Positions 24,051 to 35,517 of a DNA stretch of 64,000 bases are shown here, piece after piece. The stretch's first letter is position 1, and each line of letters starts with the position of its first letter. The notes beneath the pieces were generated by a model. It was not told the origin of the DNA. It did not search any database and worked only from the letters and a program-made list of their open reading frames with translations. Source of the stretch: Cryptomeria japonica (lineage: Eukaryota > Streptophyta > Pinopsida > Cupressales > Cupressaceae); the NCBI RefSeq assembly GCF_030272615.1, contig NC_081414.1, positions 522,659,637 to 522,723,636 on the forward strand, read 5' to 3'. The position numbers and the translations under genes were made by a program.

Positions 24051-24261
24051 TACTCAAAGTGACCCAGGGTTGAACGAGATCAGGCATTGAATGCATAGAA
24101 TAGATACAATGATGTGTATGATTAGATGATGATGATCGATGAGCGATTACTGATGATTTGATTGTTTCACTTTGCAGATTATTCCCTACATTGGTGAGCA
24201 CACTGCTGACCACACCTTTTGGAGCCTCTAGAGTCATATTTTGAGGCTTTCATGAAAGGAT

Positions 24262-26333
24262 AGGGACTTGTTGCATTTAGTAGGTTTATGGTACGTGATG
24301 ACCATGCCCACCATCAAGTTCCATCTCATGATGCTGATGGAACTGATGGAGAGATTGGAGATGGTTACCTCCACCTTTCTTCTACCTATGGGGGAGATGA
24401 CAGTCATACTTGAGGATGTATACTACATAATTTGTCTTCCCATTAGAGGAGAGATAATGAGATACTAAGAAGATTGCACCACTACCAATTAAAAGAGGGA
24501 GAATATCTACTGCATTGGGAGAGAGATACCCAGTGAAATGAGGGGCCGCATCATGATCAGTTGGCTCTTTCATCCAACCAGTGAGGTTTGACTAGTGAGA
24601 CGGTTGATGATTGCTACCATTTCATTAGCCACATGCCTTAATGGGTGTGACACTCACATGCATGGAGGTCTCACTTATGTAGTTAGAGCTATGGAGAGAC
24701 ATAAGAGGGCATTCTCTTAGGGGTGGAGCATGTTAGCCCACCTCTACCATGACCTAGGAGAGTACGTGTTTGGATAGGGGTGTAGCCTGATGACCTGCAC
24801 ACTACTACAGATCTGGATATTTGAGCACATTACATGCTCTAGACCCATTGGAGTACCCATTAATTTGGTTCCAAAGTAGCCTAGGGTGTTCACATATCCT
24901 CTGACCTGTGAGTGGTGGTTTAGAGATTTGCTGCATTGGAGAGTGACATTTGACAAATTGATAGCAGAGGTTATTAGATGGAGACCCTACCTCAGAATGT
25001 ACATGTGGGCAGATATACATAGGCAGTTGTTTTGCATGCAGAGGAACCATCTACTAGAGGGATGGTACAACTACATTGTAGTCCCATTCTACTTCAATTG
25101 AGTCTGGTGGAATTTTGGGGTTGAGTAGTGTGTCCCTACAGATGTGGATATCTATATCCGGCACTCACGTGTGAGTCCTAGGTCAAGAGCCATTTCGAGG
25201 CCTACTAGCAATTATATTGATATCACAGATTCAGATGGGTCAGATCGGGATATCACGACTGACTATAGAGATGACATAAGCACACACCGATGGTACAACA
25301 CATGGTGGGGTAGGACATACCCTAGAGCCATCTTTCCAGTAGACCTCCCTACAGGGAACCCCGGACCATGGAGACACACAGGTGACGAGGAGGATCCTGA
25401 TACATCTGAGGACCTTGGTGAGGAGGACACATATGATGATGTAGGAGAGAAGGAGATTGGTGGTGATGGAGATGATTTTAATTTACAAGAGGGAGATCAG
25501 GATGGTTATGATGAGGATGGAGAGGAGGAGGAAGAGGAGGATGAGGAGGAGGAGGAGGAGGAGGAGGAGGAGGAGGAGGAGGATGAGGAAGATGAGGAGG
25601 GTGAGGAGGACGAGTTAGATGTAGTTCCTCATCACTCCGAGGATGACACCATAGCTCTAGGTCCACTGAGAATTCCATTGTGAGTAGAGAAGGAACCTAT
25701 AAGAGGTCCTAATCCTATTCCCTACCATCCCATACCCACTGTGTAGAAACATTATGAGCACGAAGAGCCTAGCGAGTCCCAGTCACAGGACGTCCCTTTC
25801 CTTGACCCTTATTGGCGAGAGGGAGATCCAGGTAAAGTGTTTTTATGATTATTTAATTTATTCATCTTAATTATTATATTTGATGATATAGAATGTTACT
25901 GATGACAAACCTCTTTCTATCTCTACAATTGGCACTCAAGAGTTGCACTCCCTTATCCAGAATGCAGTGACATGTCTCATCACGACCGCACATATTCCTA
26001 TTTTCTTGTAGATAGTGCATAGACCATAGGGGATTGTTGTGCGGCATGAGGACCTATTCACCCCCATTCGGGTTGAGATGGAAGTCTAGAGAGAGAGAGA
26101 GTATTCTATTAGAGAGACTACAGTGGATAGAGTGAGATCTAGCAGCGTCTCAGGTAGAGGCAGCCACATATCATAGGATAATGATGGAGAGGGATCGCAT
26201 GAACTCCTCATGGAGTGACTTGCGCTCCACATCACGATACACACCCATGGGTTCATCCCCATGGCTAGATCAGGAGGGGACATCTAGTCACCATCCTTCG
26301 GCTGCTAGTCCTAGGGATAGGAGATGATCATAT
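24262..26333 (+). pseudogene. Plant mobile domain (PMD) gene, antisense to gypsy pol
   Basis: One frame (24268-25683) carries the PMD signature: PMGEMTVILEDVYYIICLPI (about 24388-24447) and then a block with HLYHDLGEYVFG, TCTLLQIWIFEHI (about 24748-24834) and RWRPYLRMYMW (about 24979-25011). These fit the aminotransferase-like plant mobile domain family (PF10536). A TAA at 24466 and several later in-frame stops disable it. The last part (25144-25683) is variable, ending in an acidic run of about 40 Glu/Asp residues. A donor-like CAG|GTAAAG at 25832 and a Ser/Arg-rich tail to 26333 suggest a further exon. PMD proteins occur in plant regulatory proteins and in transposable elements; its place after integrase and on the opposite strand fits the extra antisense ORF known from Tat-lineage gypsy elements. 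Confidence 0.7.
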
Positions 26334-26339
26334 TGTGAT

Positions 26340-26937
26340 ACCTTTTTGATGTACAGTATTATACATGTTATGACATTCAAGCTTATGTTTTATCTCAAAC
26401 ATGTTAATTTAATTCTTGAAAATAATGTATGCATTGCTCTTATTAAAATTAACATTTTTGGTAATGAACATGTATGTCTAATTTAATTTCCATGTGATCG
26501 ATTTCTCGATGCTTCATGATTAAATTGATACATGTGTTATTTAATTAAATAGAAAAGTATTTCATTAAATGCTACCTTGATGATGTAGAAGAAAAATGTG
26601 TTAAGCTTAAGAATTATATGACTAATGTGATTTAATTAAACCAAATTAAACACAACATGATATAATCCTACTCAACACATATGAAATCGTATAACATTCT
26701 AGCACATATAAAAACGTAAATCTATTACAATTTACATAAATGAATCCAAGACAAATTATCAAGTGAAGAAACATGCTTGTCAAGAATTAAGTAATGCATA
26801 ATAAACAATACAATATCATTTAATGCCACATACTTTAATGAAGCTATGTTGATATATTATCCAATTTGAAGAAACAAAAGCCACAAGGATAGAGAATAAA
26901 TTATAAAGAGAGAGAAAAAGACAAAGAGAAGAAGACT
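26340..26937. other. AT-rich spacer between PMD gene and integrase
   Basis: Non-coding AT-rich sequence separating the two convergent genes. It could hold their polyadenylation signals (several AATAAA/AATAAT-like words), but nothing specific is supported. Confidence 0.4.
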
Positions 26938-28350
26938 AGGCATAGTATCTACGAAGGTGCATAACATTTATGGGTTCCTTTAGAGGTGTACCTTCCACAT
27001 ATGCTATCTTGTAAGTACCTGATCCATAGACTTCAATGACAATATATGGTCCAAGCCAATTGGGGCTTAATTTTCCTTTTTCCTCAGGTAAGGCATTCAC
27101 AATGGATTTTCACAGAGTACTAAATCACCTATTGAGAAGGAACATTGAATGACCTTATCATTGTAGATTCATTGTAAATTTTTATGATACGCTTGAATAT
27201 GCTCAAGAGAATTTATACGTCATTCATCGAGAATCTCAATTTGTTGGAGCCTCTATTCTGTATAAGAATCATCATCCACTATACCTTTAAGAGAAACCCT
27301 TAAAGATGGAATTTCTAACTCCAAAGGCATAATAGAATCAACACCATAAACAAGATTATAAGGAGCACAACCCATAGAAATATGCATGCTCATCTAGTAA
27401 ACCCAAAGAGCATAGATCGATTGAGTATTCCAATCCTTATCATGCTTGTTCATGGTGTTACAAAGGATTTGTTTGATTATTCTATTTGAAGATTCGGCTT
27501 GACCACTTGATTGAGGATAGTATGGTGTAGAAAATATGTGTTGAATATGATTTTTCTCGAGAAACTTCTTCACATATTTGTTATTGAATGATGTTCCATT
27601 ATCCAAAACCAAAGAAAAAGGTATTTAAAATCAAGAAATAATGTTATCTAAAATGAATTGACAAGTTACTTCAGCAGTAGTGGATTGAAGAGGAACTGCT
27701 TCTACCTACTTCATAAAGTAATCAGTGGTGGCTATGATGAAAGTATGTCCTTGAGATAAGGGAGGACATTTTTACCAATGAGATCCAAACCCCATGTGGA
27801 AAAGGGCTAAGATGCTACTTGAGATCGAATCTCTTGAGCAAGAGCATGGATCGAATTGCTATGTTACTGACACTGATGGCATTTCTTAACAAACGCAAAA
27901 GAATCATTTTCTATAGTTTGCCAATAATATCCCATTTGGAGTAATCTCAAAACTAAGGATCTACCCCCAAAATTCCCCCCACAAGAACCTAAGTGTGCTT
28001 CCTCAAGAGAAATAGGGATTTCAGCTTTGTTAAAAGACATCGAAGGAGAAGACCATTATAACCCTTCTATAAAGAACATTAGAAAGGATAATGTATCTAG
28101 TGACCAACTCGCGAATCCTAGCCCTAGCATTCTTTTTTGTAGATTCGGGAAAGGTACCATCACTCAAATATCTCACGACATGCGAGTACCACTCATCAAA
28201 ATTTATAATGCAACAATATGCAACATCATTAGGATTATCAACAATAGCCGGGGTAGTAAGGTTGTGAATAGTGAATGTGAGATCTACCAAGGGGTCCTCT
28301 AAAGACACAAGAGAGGCTACACATGCCATTGCATCAGCATATCGATTATC
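26938..28350 (-). pseudogene. Tat-like gypsy integrase
   Basis: The zinc-binding part reads EAHLG...CHQC around 28015-27865. The core near 27612-27394 has LDNGTSF (second catalytic D) and the PYYPQSSGQAESSNRIIKQ segment with the third catalytic E. The C-terminal part down to about 26940 has NSLEHIQAYHKN and a GDLVL block, then the GPY-like region. Several stops and at least one frameshift break the frame. The domain joins the element cDNA to host DNA in working copies. Confidence 0.7.
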
Positions 28351-28353
28351 TTT

Positions 28354-28690
28354 TCAAGGAACGAGCTCCATGGTATAAGAATCAAACTTTTGCAACAAGG
28401 ATATAGCTAAATCTCTATATTGTGATAGTTTATCTTGCTTAGCTAGATAAATTCCTGTAACTTGCCTTATGATTAGTTGAGAATCTCCATAGATATGTAG
28501 ATGTTTAATATTTAATACCAGGACTGCTTTAATTCTAGCTATAAGAACCTCGTACTCAACAATGTTATTGGTACACAAGAAATTGAGACGATATGATAAA
28601 GGGATAGGTTTATTTTTAGAAGAAATTAATACAACCCCTACCCCCAATCCTATACAACACCAAGAGCCATCGAAATATTACTCCCAAGTC
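28354..28690 (-). pseudogene. Second (archaeal-type-like) RNase H
   Basis: Reads YFDGSW...GVGVVLISSKNKPIPLSYRLNF then NNIVEYEVLIARI and YGDSQLIIRQVTG, giving the D, E and D of an RNase H fold. It follows a normal gypsy RNase H (28690-29385). A duplicated RNase H with this sequence style is a hallmark of the Tat lineage of Ty3/gypsy. A stop between WE and YFDG separates it from the upstream domain. Confidence 0.75.
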
Positions 28691-29385
28691 TCATCAACCT
28701 TAGTAGATAGAATACATTCATCAAGAAACGATTCTAGGTTAGGTAGGGAGAAGGGTGAAGGAGCCTCAACTAAGTGGTCAGTCAATGCTTGACCCTTTAT
28801 TTCCTTATGCAAGATAAACTTAAGGTCAAACTCAGTCAACATCATAACCCACTTGGCTAAGCATCCTGTAAGATCAGTTTTGGAGAAAATATGTTTTAGA
28901 GGATTAAATTTAATGATAACATGAACTTCAACATTCAAAAGATAATGCCTTAATTTTTGGGTTGCAAAGACCAAAGCTAGGCATTGTCTTTCTATTGCAG
29001 AATATCGGACTTTGTAATCAAGCAGAGTGCGCCTTATATTACAAACTACACATTCTCCACCATCCTTATCATGTTGTGCCAATAAGGCTACAAGAGCATG
29101 AAGGGAAGCAACTGTGTATAAAAGAAAGGGTTTAGAAGGGTCAGTAGGTTGGAGAATAGGAGGATTGGCCAAATAAGTTTTTAAGTCTTCAAATGCTTGA
29201 CAATAATCCTCATTCCATTGAAAGGTGATATTATTTTTAATCAATTGAGTTAAAGGAAAGGTACGATCCGCGAGTTGAGAAACAAAACTACGAATAGCTT
29301 GAATCTTTCCTTGTAAACTTTTTAGTTGGGAAATATTTTTAGGAGGTGGCATGTTGACAATGGCATCTATTTTCTCCGTATTCAC
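28678..29385 (-). pseudogene. Gypsy RT connection and RNase H domain
   Basis: 235-codon open segment. It begins with the RT thumb/connection (EKIDAIVNMPPPKN, SLQGKIQAIRSFV), then PFLLYTVASLHALVALLAQ, where the usual first aspartate is replaced by T, then YSAIERQCLALVFATQKLRHYL and VMMLTEFDLKF. The length and order match a typical Ty3/gypsy RNase H. Confidence 0.8.
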
Positions 29386-29389
29386 CTTA

Positions 29390-30130
29390 ATTCTATGATG
29401 TGAAACTATGAATCCTTATAGTTTTCCATTATCCACACTGAAAACACACTTTCGGGGATTCAAGTGCATGTTGTACTTGTGAATTTTCTCAAAGACTTGA
29501 CGAAGGATCTTAACATAATATATTTGAAGGATGGATTTATCTAAGATGTCATTAACATAATCTTCTAAGAGTTTATGCATGTAATCATGGAAGATGAGGA
29601 TCATAGCACATTGATAGGTAGCACTTGCATTTTTCAATCCAAAAGGCATCATAACCCATCAAAACGTTCCCTAAGGGGAGGTCAAAGCAGTTTTGAATTG
29701 ATCTTGAGGGTTAATGAAGATTTGATTATATCCTGAGAAACCATCCATGAAGGATAACAAAGCATGGCCTGCTATGGAATCCACTATCATATCAATATTT
29801 GGGAGAGGGAAATCATCCTTCAAAGAAGCTTTATTAAGATCTCAAAAATTGGTACACATCTTAACCTTGTTATCAGTTTTAGCCATGACCACAATGTTCA
29901 AAATCCATTGGGAATAATCGATCAGACAGATGAATCCAACATCCAATAACTTTTCAATCTCAGCCTTAACAAGAAATGATACCCTAGGATTCATCTTTCA
30001 AATCTTTTTTTTCACAGGTTTAGCATCAGGAACCAAGACAATGTTATGAGTAATAATCTTAGGATCAATACCAGGCATATCATAATATATCGAAGCAAAG
30101 ATTTCAGGGAGTTCATGTAACAATTCAAAA
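29390..30130 (-). pseudogene. Gypsy reverse transcriptase
   Basis: Starts after YDMPGIDPKIITHNIVL (about 30085-30035), which is the typical lead-in. Then come ALLSFMDGFSGYNQI (first catalytic D region, about 29750), TFYWVMMPFGLKNASATYQ-like sequence with a stop near 29680, and YVNDILDKS (about 29560), where the usual YVDDI has D changed to N. Frameshifts and stops interrupt it. Confidence 0.75.
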
Positions 30131-30132
30131 TA

Positions 30133-30860
30133 CTATTTTTGTTCTTCTTCATCCAAGCATTTCCCTATCTTAATAACTTTATCTTCAATACAAGGATCCA
30201 TCCAGATATCAATAGTGTCACTTATGAGGAGATTACTTTTTTGAGGAGCATCTTTCAACTGAGGAAATTCTTTAACTATCTCATTGTTATTTGTTTCTTT
30301 CCCAAAGTAATCTTCTGTATTCAAACAATAGGAAAAACTCCAATTATGATGATAACGAGGAAGGTTGTCATAGACTCCTAGGAATTCAACAAAAGAATCA
30401 TCAGTGGGAAAAACATCCAAAGCAAAGACACTAGAAGAGTCACAGTCAATATACTCTGGATATTTTAATGAAAGAGAAGTAGAAATGACATTAACACTAA
30501 TATATGGTCTCTTAGAAGCTTTAGTGTGCCCAAAAGGATCATATCTAGGTCCAAATGTGTGTCACGGAAGTTATTTCCAAGGGAACCTTTATCTCTTATT
30601 CTTGGGCACTACAACCATTACCATTATATCCACACCTAGCTAGGAGGTGAAAACCAGGACCATAAAGGTTAGCCATTTCTAAAAAGAGAAGGAGGATTCT
30701 CATAAAGTGAAGGATCAAAATCCTCTAGATCAGAAACCAAGGCAGATGAAGTCTAAGAGGCTGCCACAAAGTTATTACTCAATGGCCCAGATAAAGTAGA
30801 TTGCATTTTGGGTTCTTCTTCTTCTTTCTTATTTTTGACCTTGGGTTCTCTAGGGGGAAT
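30133..30860 (-). pseudogene. Gypsy polyprotein linker between protease and RT
   Basis: Charged, low-conservation segment that includes DVFPTDDSFVEF and the CIEDKVIKIGKCLDEEEQK block preceding RT. In related Tat elements a similar acidic linker is found. Stops separate it from both neighbours. Confidence 0.5.
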
Positions 30861-31560
30861 TTAATATTCTCCTATGAAAGTAGGATTAAAGTCAAGGGAT
30901 CCCCAATAATCTTCTGCAAGAATCTCTTCAGGAGAAAAGACATCTTTAGTGGTACAACCAGGTTGAGAAGGCTTTTCTTCAAGAACCTTAGGTTCATTTG
31001 AGGAATCATTGGGGAACAAACTAGAAATAGGAGATGAATTTGAGGAAATATAATCACTAGTACGAGTAAAGGTTTTGGAAGAACCATCTAAGATAGTTGG
31101 GGAAGAACTAGTTGAAGAGGATTTGGATGTTGATGTCTGGAGACAAGCTTGGAGATTGGTATCACCTAGCAAGGTATATGTCTTATTGTTGTAAATGAAT
31201 TTGACTTGCCTACTAAATGTAGAGGGGAAAACTTGCATGCTATGAATCCAAGGTCTCCCTAATAACAGGTTATATGTCAAATTTTCATACATGACATGAA
31301 TAGGTGTGGGCAAAGTAATAGGACCTACCTTAATAGGTAAGGTGATGATACCTAATGAATATTTAGCAACATTATTGAAGCCTTAGATAGTGAGAGAATC
31401 AGGCTTAATGAGAGATGTATCGACATTGATTTTATGCAACAAGTTAATGCTACAAAATTTAAGGCCAAAACCATTGTCCACTAGGGTTCATATTATTGCA
31501 CTATCATTTATGATAACCACAATCATTAAAGGATAATATTGATGTTGGATCTCACTAGTG
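30861..31560 (-). pseudogene. Gypsy aspartic protease
   Basis: Shows IIRTLVDNGFGLKFCSINLL (about 31520-31460), with a D-N-G type active site as in Tat elements, then ENLTYNLLLGRPWIHSM (about 31290-31240), the second conserved strand. Ser/Thr-rich sequence follows. A stop separates the two parts. Confidence 0.65.
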
Positions 31561-31619
31561 GGTAATTCATCTTGGGTAAACACAATTTGGGCCTTAGGGG
31601 ATGTGATAGAATCAATCAA

Positions 31620-32533
31620 GGAAGCCATATTATTGAATGTCTCTCTAGGACATTCAAAGTTTTCAAGGCATCTTGTAACATTCCATGATGGGTTGAAGAA
31701 GTTTTAATCAAGTCCCAAAGGGATATCTTGGCAGGAGTAGCTTTGAGTTGTTCAATAAGATCATATTCCTTACCAAGAGTTTTTAAAATGCAAGGTGCTT
31801 CAGTAAGAATAGGTTGAGGATAGAGAAGAGAAGTGGGAATAACCAGAGGAGGATTAGGTTACCTATTGTTTCTTGTGTTATAAGTGTGGGCAACAACATG
31901 ATGACTCTCCATTGTTAGTTGTTTAGCATAACTATATGGACTCTTAGTGGGATTTCCTCCTTGCACAATAATGATAGGCTTGTTAGGATTACTAAAGGAA
32001 TCATGACTATATCCACCTTGAATAGTGAAAAGAGGTTGATTGGGAAATTGGGAAGTTGAGGAAGGATAAGCACCTTGGACTATAAAAAGAGGCTTGCTAT
32101 GTTCATTCACATTTATCATGTTGATTAACCTTTTCGATGTATTATTTTTGTTTCAAAATTTAGGCAAAGACATAAAGTCATCAAGGGCATCATCCAACAA
32201 AGCATGGTCATATTGATTGAAAGGTTTATCTTTTGACTCAAAGGGAGACATTTCCTCATAAAGGGAAATGTTGTAGGCCACCAATTTTCTAGATCTAGTG
32301 GAGGATTTGATAGGAATGTAACCATGAGAGGAATCTTTCAACTTATCTTTCTCATCACCATGAAATGGCATAGTAACAAGGTTGATTAGTTTTTGGAAAA
32401 ATGAGGGTTTAGAAGGCTTAGGATTCAAAAACTCATCTATAGCTTCATCTAATTCATCCTTAATAAACTCATACTCAACATAATTGCATACATCATCAAA
32501 AGAATGAACATCTTACAAATAGAAATCTGACAT
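31620..32533 (-). pseudogene. Gypsy leader/Gag-like region, reduced
   Basis: ATG at 32533 (MSDFYL) lies soon after the PBS. The region encodes acidic sequence (DELDEAIDEFL), then three repeats of a PLFxxQGGYP-like motif (32100-31940), then KISLWDLIKTSSTHH (about 31720), which in Tat elements precedes protease. No capsid-like domain and no zinc knuckle are visible, so the element looks Gag-deficient. Stops are present. Confidence 0.45.
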
Positions 32534-32703
32534 TTTGAAATGGAAATTGAATGAGATTTAAACACACAATGCAAGCAAATAAGGGGAAATCTTGTTTTTT
32601 TTCTTAAATTTTTCACACTATTGATTTTTGGAATTTTATGTTTATATAGAAAATGAAAGATGATAAGTCTATATCTAATGATGCAATGTAATGAAAATGA
32701 GAT

Positions 32704-32724
32704 TGGATTCATGTCGGGTTTACC
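32704..32724 (-). promoter_or_regulatory. Putative primer binding site of the gypsy element
   Basis: The coding strand reads TGGTAAACCCGACATGAATCC four bases after the LTR end, starting with TGG as a tRNA-complementary site must. I cannot assign the tRNA. Confidence 0.5.
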
Positions 32725-32728
32725 AAAA

Positions 32729-33265
32729 TGTGTAGGGGAAAAAGTGAGACTAAACAAACAAGCACCAATCCCACTCTCATGTACACACTGTGGAATACGA
32801 AAGAGCCTAGGGAGGTAATTCACTTTGGCTACTTCTTGTGAGGAAGAGAGAGCCAAGGATTACCTTTTAGGGTTTCTATTCCTTTGCTGCAAATGAAGGG
32901 GAGAAGTGATGCAAAAGTGCAGATTTGAATAACTTAACCTAGAATGCAAGTGTACACAAGTAACCCTAATCTAAGAATACAGAACTGAGAACAACTGATA
33001 TAATGTTGGAAAGTAGAGATTAGGAGACAAATTTAGAGGTGTACCTATGCCAAAAATTTGAGCCAAAATGTCCAGAACCGGAGTGCTACACCCCTATCCT
33101 GATTCTATAGACTGGAAGTTGTACCTGACAGGTTGGGATCTCTAGTTTTTGAACTGCTAATCCACCAAATTATGCTAAAAATAGGGAGGACCAAGGTGCG
33201 ATGCCCCTATCCTGGGCAGGACTAGGGAACCACACCATTGTCCCAGGGGTTTCTGACCAAATCTG
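32729..33265 (-). repeat. Tat-like 5' LTR, cut by copia
   Basis: Its inner end is TGTGTAGGGG on + (CCTACACA on the coding strand), next to the PBS. 33027-33265 is repeated at 20296-20528. The copia LTR starts at 33266, so the outer part of this LTR is displaced or lost. Confidence 0.65.
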
Positions 33266-34343
33266 TGTTGGTATTATGGATGTGTTGCATTGGTTTTGTC
33301 ATTGATGTCAACACTTATCAACACTTATCCTTCCAGAGATCTTTGGTTATGTTCACCGGCAAGACTCAATGACTTATGCATGGTCACTGGTATCTAGTTC
33401 ACCAGTAGATTATATTGTTCACCAATACTAAGGATGACTTGTTATCAACTGGAGATAATTGGTTATGTCGAAGACATGGTTTGGACACTTTGTTTTGATG
33501 ATTTGGTTATTGGTCTAATCGGTTTAACATATTTGTTGTTTACCAGAAAATGGCTCTAGGTTATGGACCGGCAAGTGTTATCTATTCCAGGTCAGCATGA
33601 CACATTATGGAGATGGTTTAATCAATTAATATTGTTTTTGAGTTGACATGATGCATCACATCTTGACTTACTTGTAATAGATTTTATTATATTATTCTTA
33701 GTAAGCCGACCTACACATTTGGTCTTAGGTTTTGGTATATATGTAAGATTTCAATTGTGAGATTGATATAGGAGATGTGATAAGGTAATATAAGGTTGTG
33801 ATACTCGGTATATGCAAATATAAGCAGAGCTACTCACGCAGACATCATTTGAAGATTCAAGGAAGGTTTGAAGAAGACAGTCAAAGCTTAACCGGTATTG
33901 AATCCAACATTGGAGATGCTACTTTGAGCACTATATTATCATTGGATTTAATCATCCAATTGTAGTCAGTGTGACTCTCATTTTGTGATTGAGCAGTGAG
34001 CTCTAGGCAGCTTGCCTATCTGCATGTGCAGACCCCATCTGTATACACATACTATTTGTAGTAGTATCATTTGATTATGGGTAAGGTTTCCCACCATGGT
34101 TTTTCCCCTTACAGGGTTTCCACATACAAATCTCTATGTTATGTGTTGTGGATATTGTTTCTCTTTTTGTTTCATGCATTAAGTTTCATCGGTACTGTTA
34201 TTAACTATTAATCTGTTTACCAACATTAAGTTTGGTTTACTGGTATTAAGTATCAGGTTTGGTTAAAGTATATTTGGGTTGAAATTAATAGACAACTGAT
34301 TCACCTTCCCCCCCCACATCTTAGTTGCCTCCGGGTCCTAACA
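33266..34343 (+). repeat. 5' LTR of the copia element
   Basis: Starts TGTTGGTATTATGG and ends CCGGGTCCTAACA, followed directly by the PBS. The 3' end carries the GATTCACCTTCCCCCCCCAC run and, at 34084-34130, the CCACCATGGTTTTTCCCC...GGGTTTCCAC motif, both shared (as complements) with the other LTRs. No 3' LTR of this family is seen downstream. Confidence 0.8.
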
Positions 34344-34345
34344 AT

Positions 34346-34358
34346 TGGTATCAGAGCC
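34346..34358 (+). promoter_or_regulatory. Primer binding site (initiator tRNA-Met type)
   Basis: TGGTATCAGAGCC two bases after the LTR, the usual copia PBS complementary to the 3' end of initiator methionine tRNA. Confidence 0.9.
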
Positions 34359-34400
34359 TAGTCCAATTTTTGCAGAAGTTTAACAACTTGAGGAGATTCT

Positions 34401-35517
34401 ATGGCAACTAACTATTTCAGGAAGGACAGTCTGAAACTTGATGGAACTAACTATGGTATATGGAAGATTAGAATGGAGACTCATCTGAATTGCATTGGAA
34501 GAGACATATGAGATGTTACATAGAATGGTTATGTTGGTCCTACATTGAGTCAACCTAATCCACCTACATTGTGTAAGGATCAAGAGAATGATTGCAAAGC
34601 AAGAGAGGCACTTTTGAGCACCTTGTCAGATCAACAAATCATGGGATTATCAAACTGATCTACTGCTAAAGCTATTTATGATAAATTAGAGACATTGAAT
34701 GAAGGTGATTCCACTATCAAAATTGCAAAATTGGAATGCTTCCGGGTCAAGTATGAAAATTTGAAAATGGAAGAAGATGAAAGAATTTTTCCTTTTATGG
34801 AAAGAGATAATGAAATTGTTTTGGGAATACAATGTTGTGGAGGTTCTTTGAGTGAAGATGAAATTGTTCTTAAAGTTTTAAGAGCATTTCCACCGGCATA
34901 CAAAATGAAAGTAACTTCTATTAATGAGTTGAAAACTATGCCTAATACATCAGTGTCTATAGGTACCATGGTTGGAAAACTTTCAGCATTTGAGCTTGAG
35001 GAATTTGGTCATGTTGCTACAACTAACATAGATTTAGCTTTCAAAGCATCATCATCTACAACATCTTCATCATCGATTGATAAATCTAATTGGAAAGCAC
35101 TTTATGCAAGAGAACTTGAAGACATCGGGAGAGAAAAAAGAACTTGAAGAGCTTGAAGCACTATTTGCAAGGAAAATTCCTAAAGGTCCTATTGCAAGTA
35201 AGTATGAAGGTAAAGCACCTTTTAAATGTTTTAATAGTAATAAAATTAGTCATGTGGCATCTAGATGTCCAGATAGACATGCAAGATTAAGAGAAGAAGC
35301 TAAAAGAACATATAAGCCTAACCCTGAATATCAGAGATACCGATTCAAGAAAAATAGAGACAAATCTTGGTACTATGTTGATGAAGGAGTTATTGATGAT
35401 TCTGATGAAGAACCAGGAGACAATGGATGGGCTTTTGTTGCAATAACTAAAGATCAACCGACACCTACTATTCCACCGGTAGAGCAGGCCCTAGTAGCTA
35501 AAGTTAAAAGAAAATGA
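34401..35517 (+). pseudogene. Copia Gag
   Basis: ATG at 34401 (MATNYFRKDSLKLDGTNYGIW), a typical copia Gag start. Then come the IYDKLETLNEGD and LGIQCCGGSLSEDE regions of the capsid-like UBN2-type domain, and KCFNSNKISHVASRCP, a zinc knuckle whose second Cys is Ser. Stops at 34509, 34521 and 34656 and a frameshift near 35135 disable it. The last part (from about 35225) belongs to the first unit of the tandem array. Confidence 0.8.

Larger units (their letters stand above)
20296..33265 (-). mobile_element. Tat-like Ty3/gypsy element with antisense PMD gene
   Basis: Right (5') LTR and PBS, gag-like leader, protease, RT, RNase H, second RNase H and integrase run right to left. A plant mobile domain gene lies in the opposite strand downstream of integrase. 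A sequence of about 235 bp is shared by 20296-20528 and 33027-33265 and marks the two LTR parts. The two are diverged by roughly a fifth, so the element is old or the parts come from two related elements. The left LTR lacks its first ~300 bp; the right is cut by copia at 33266. Confidence 0.65.

Noticed and set aside
25478-25678. Minus-strand frame with a long proline/histidine run
   Set aside because: It is the complement of the Glu/Asp codon run of the PMD gene.
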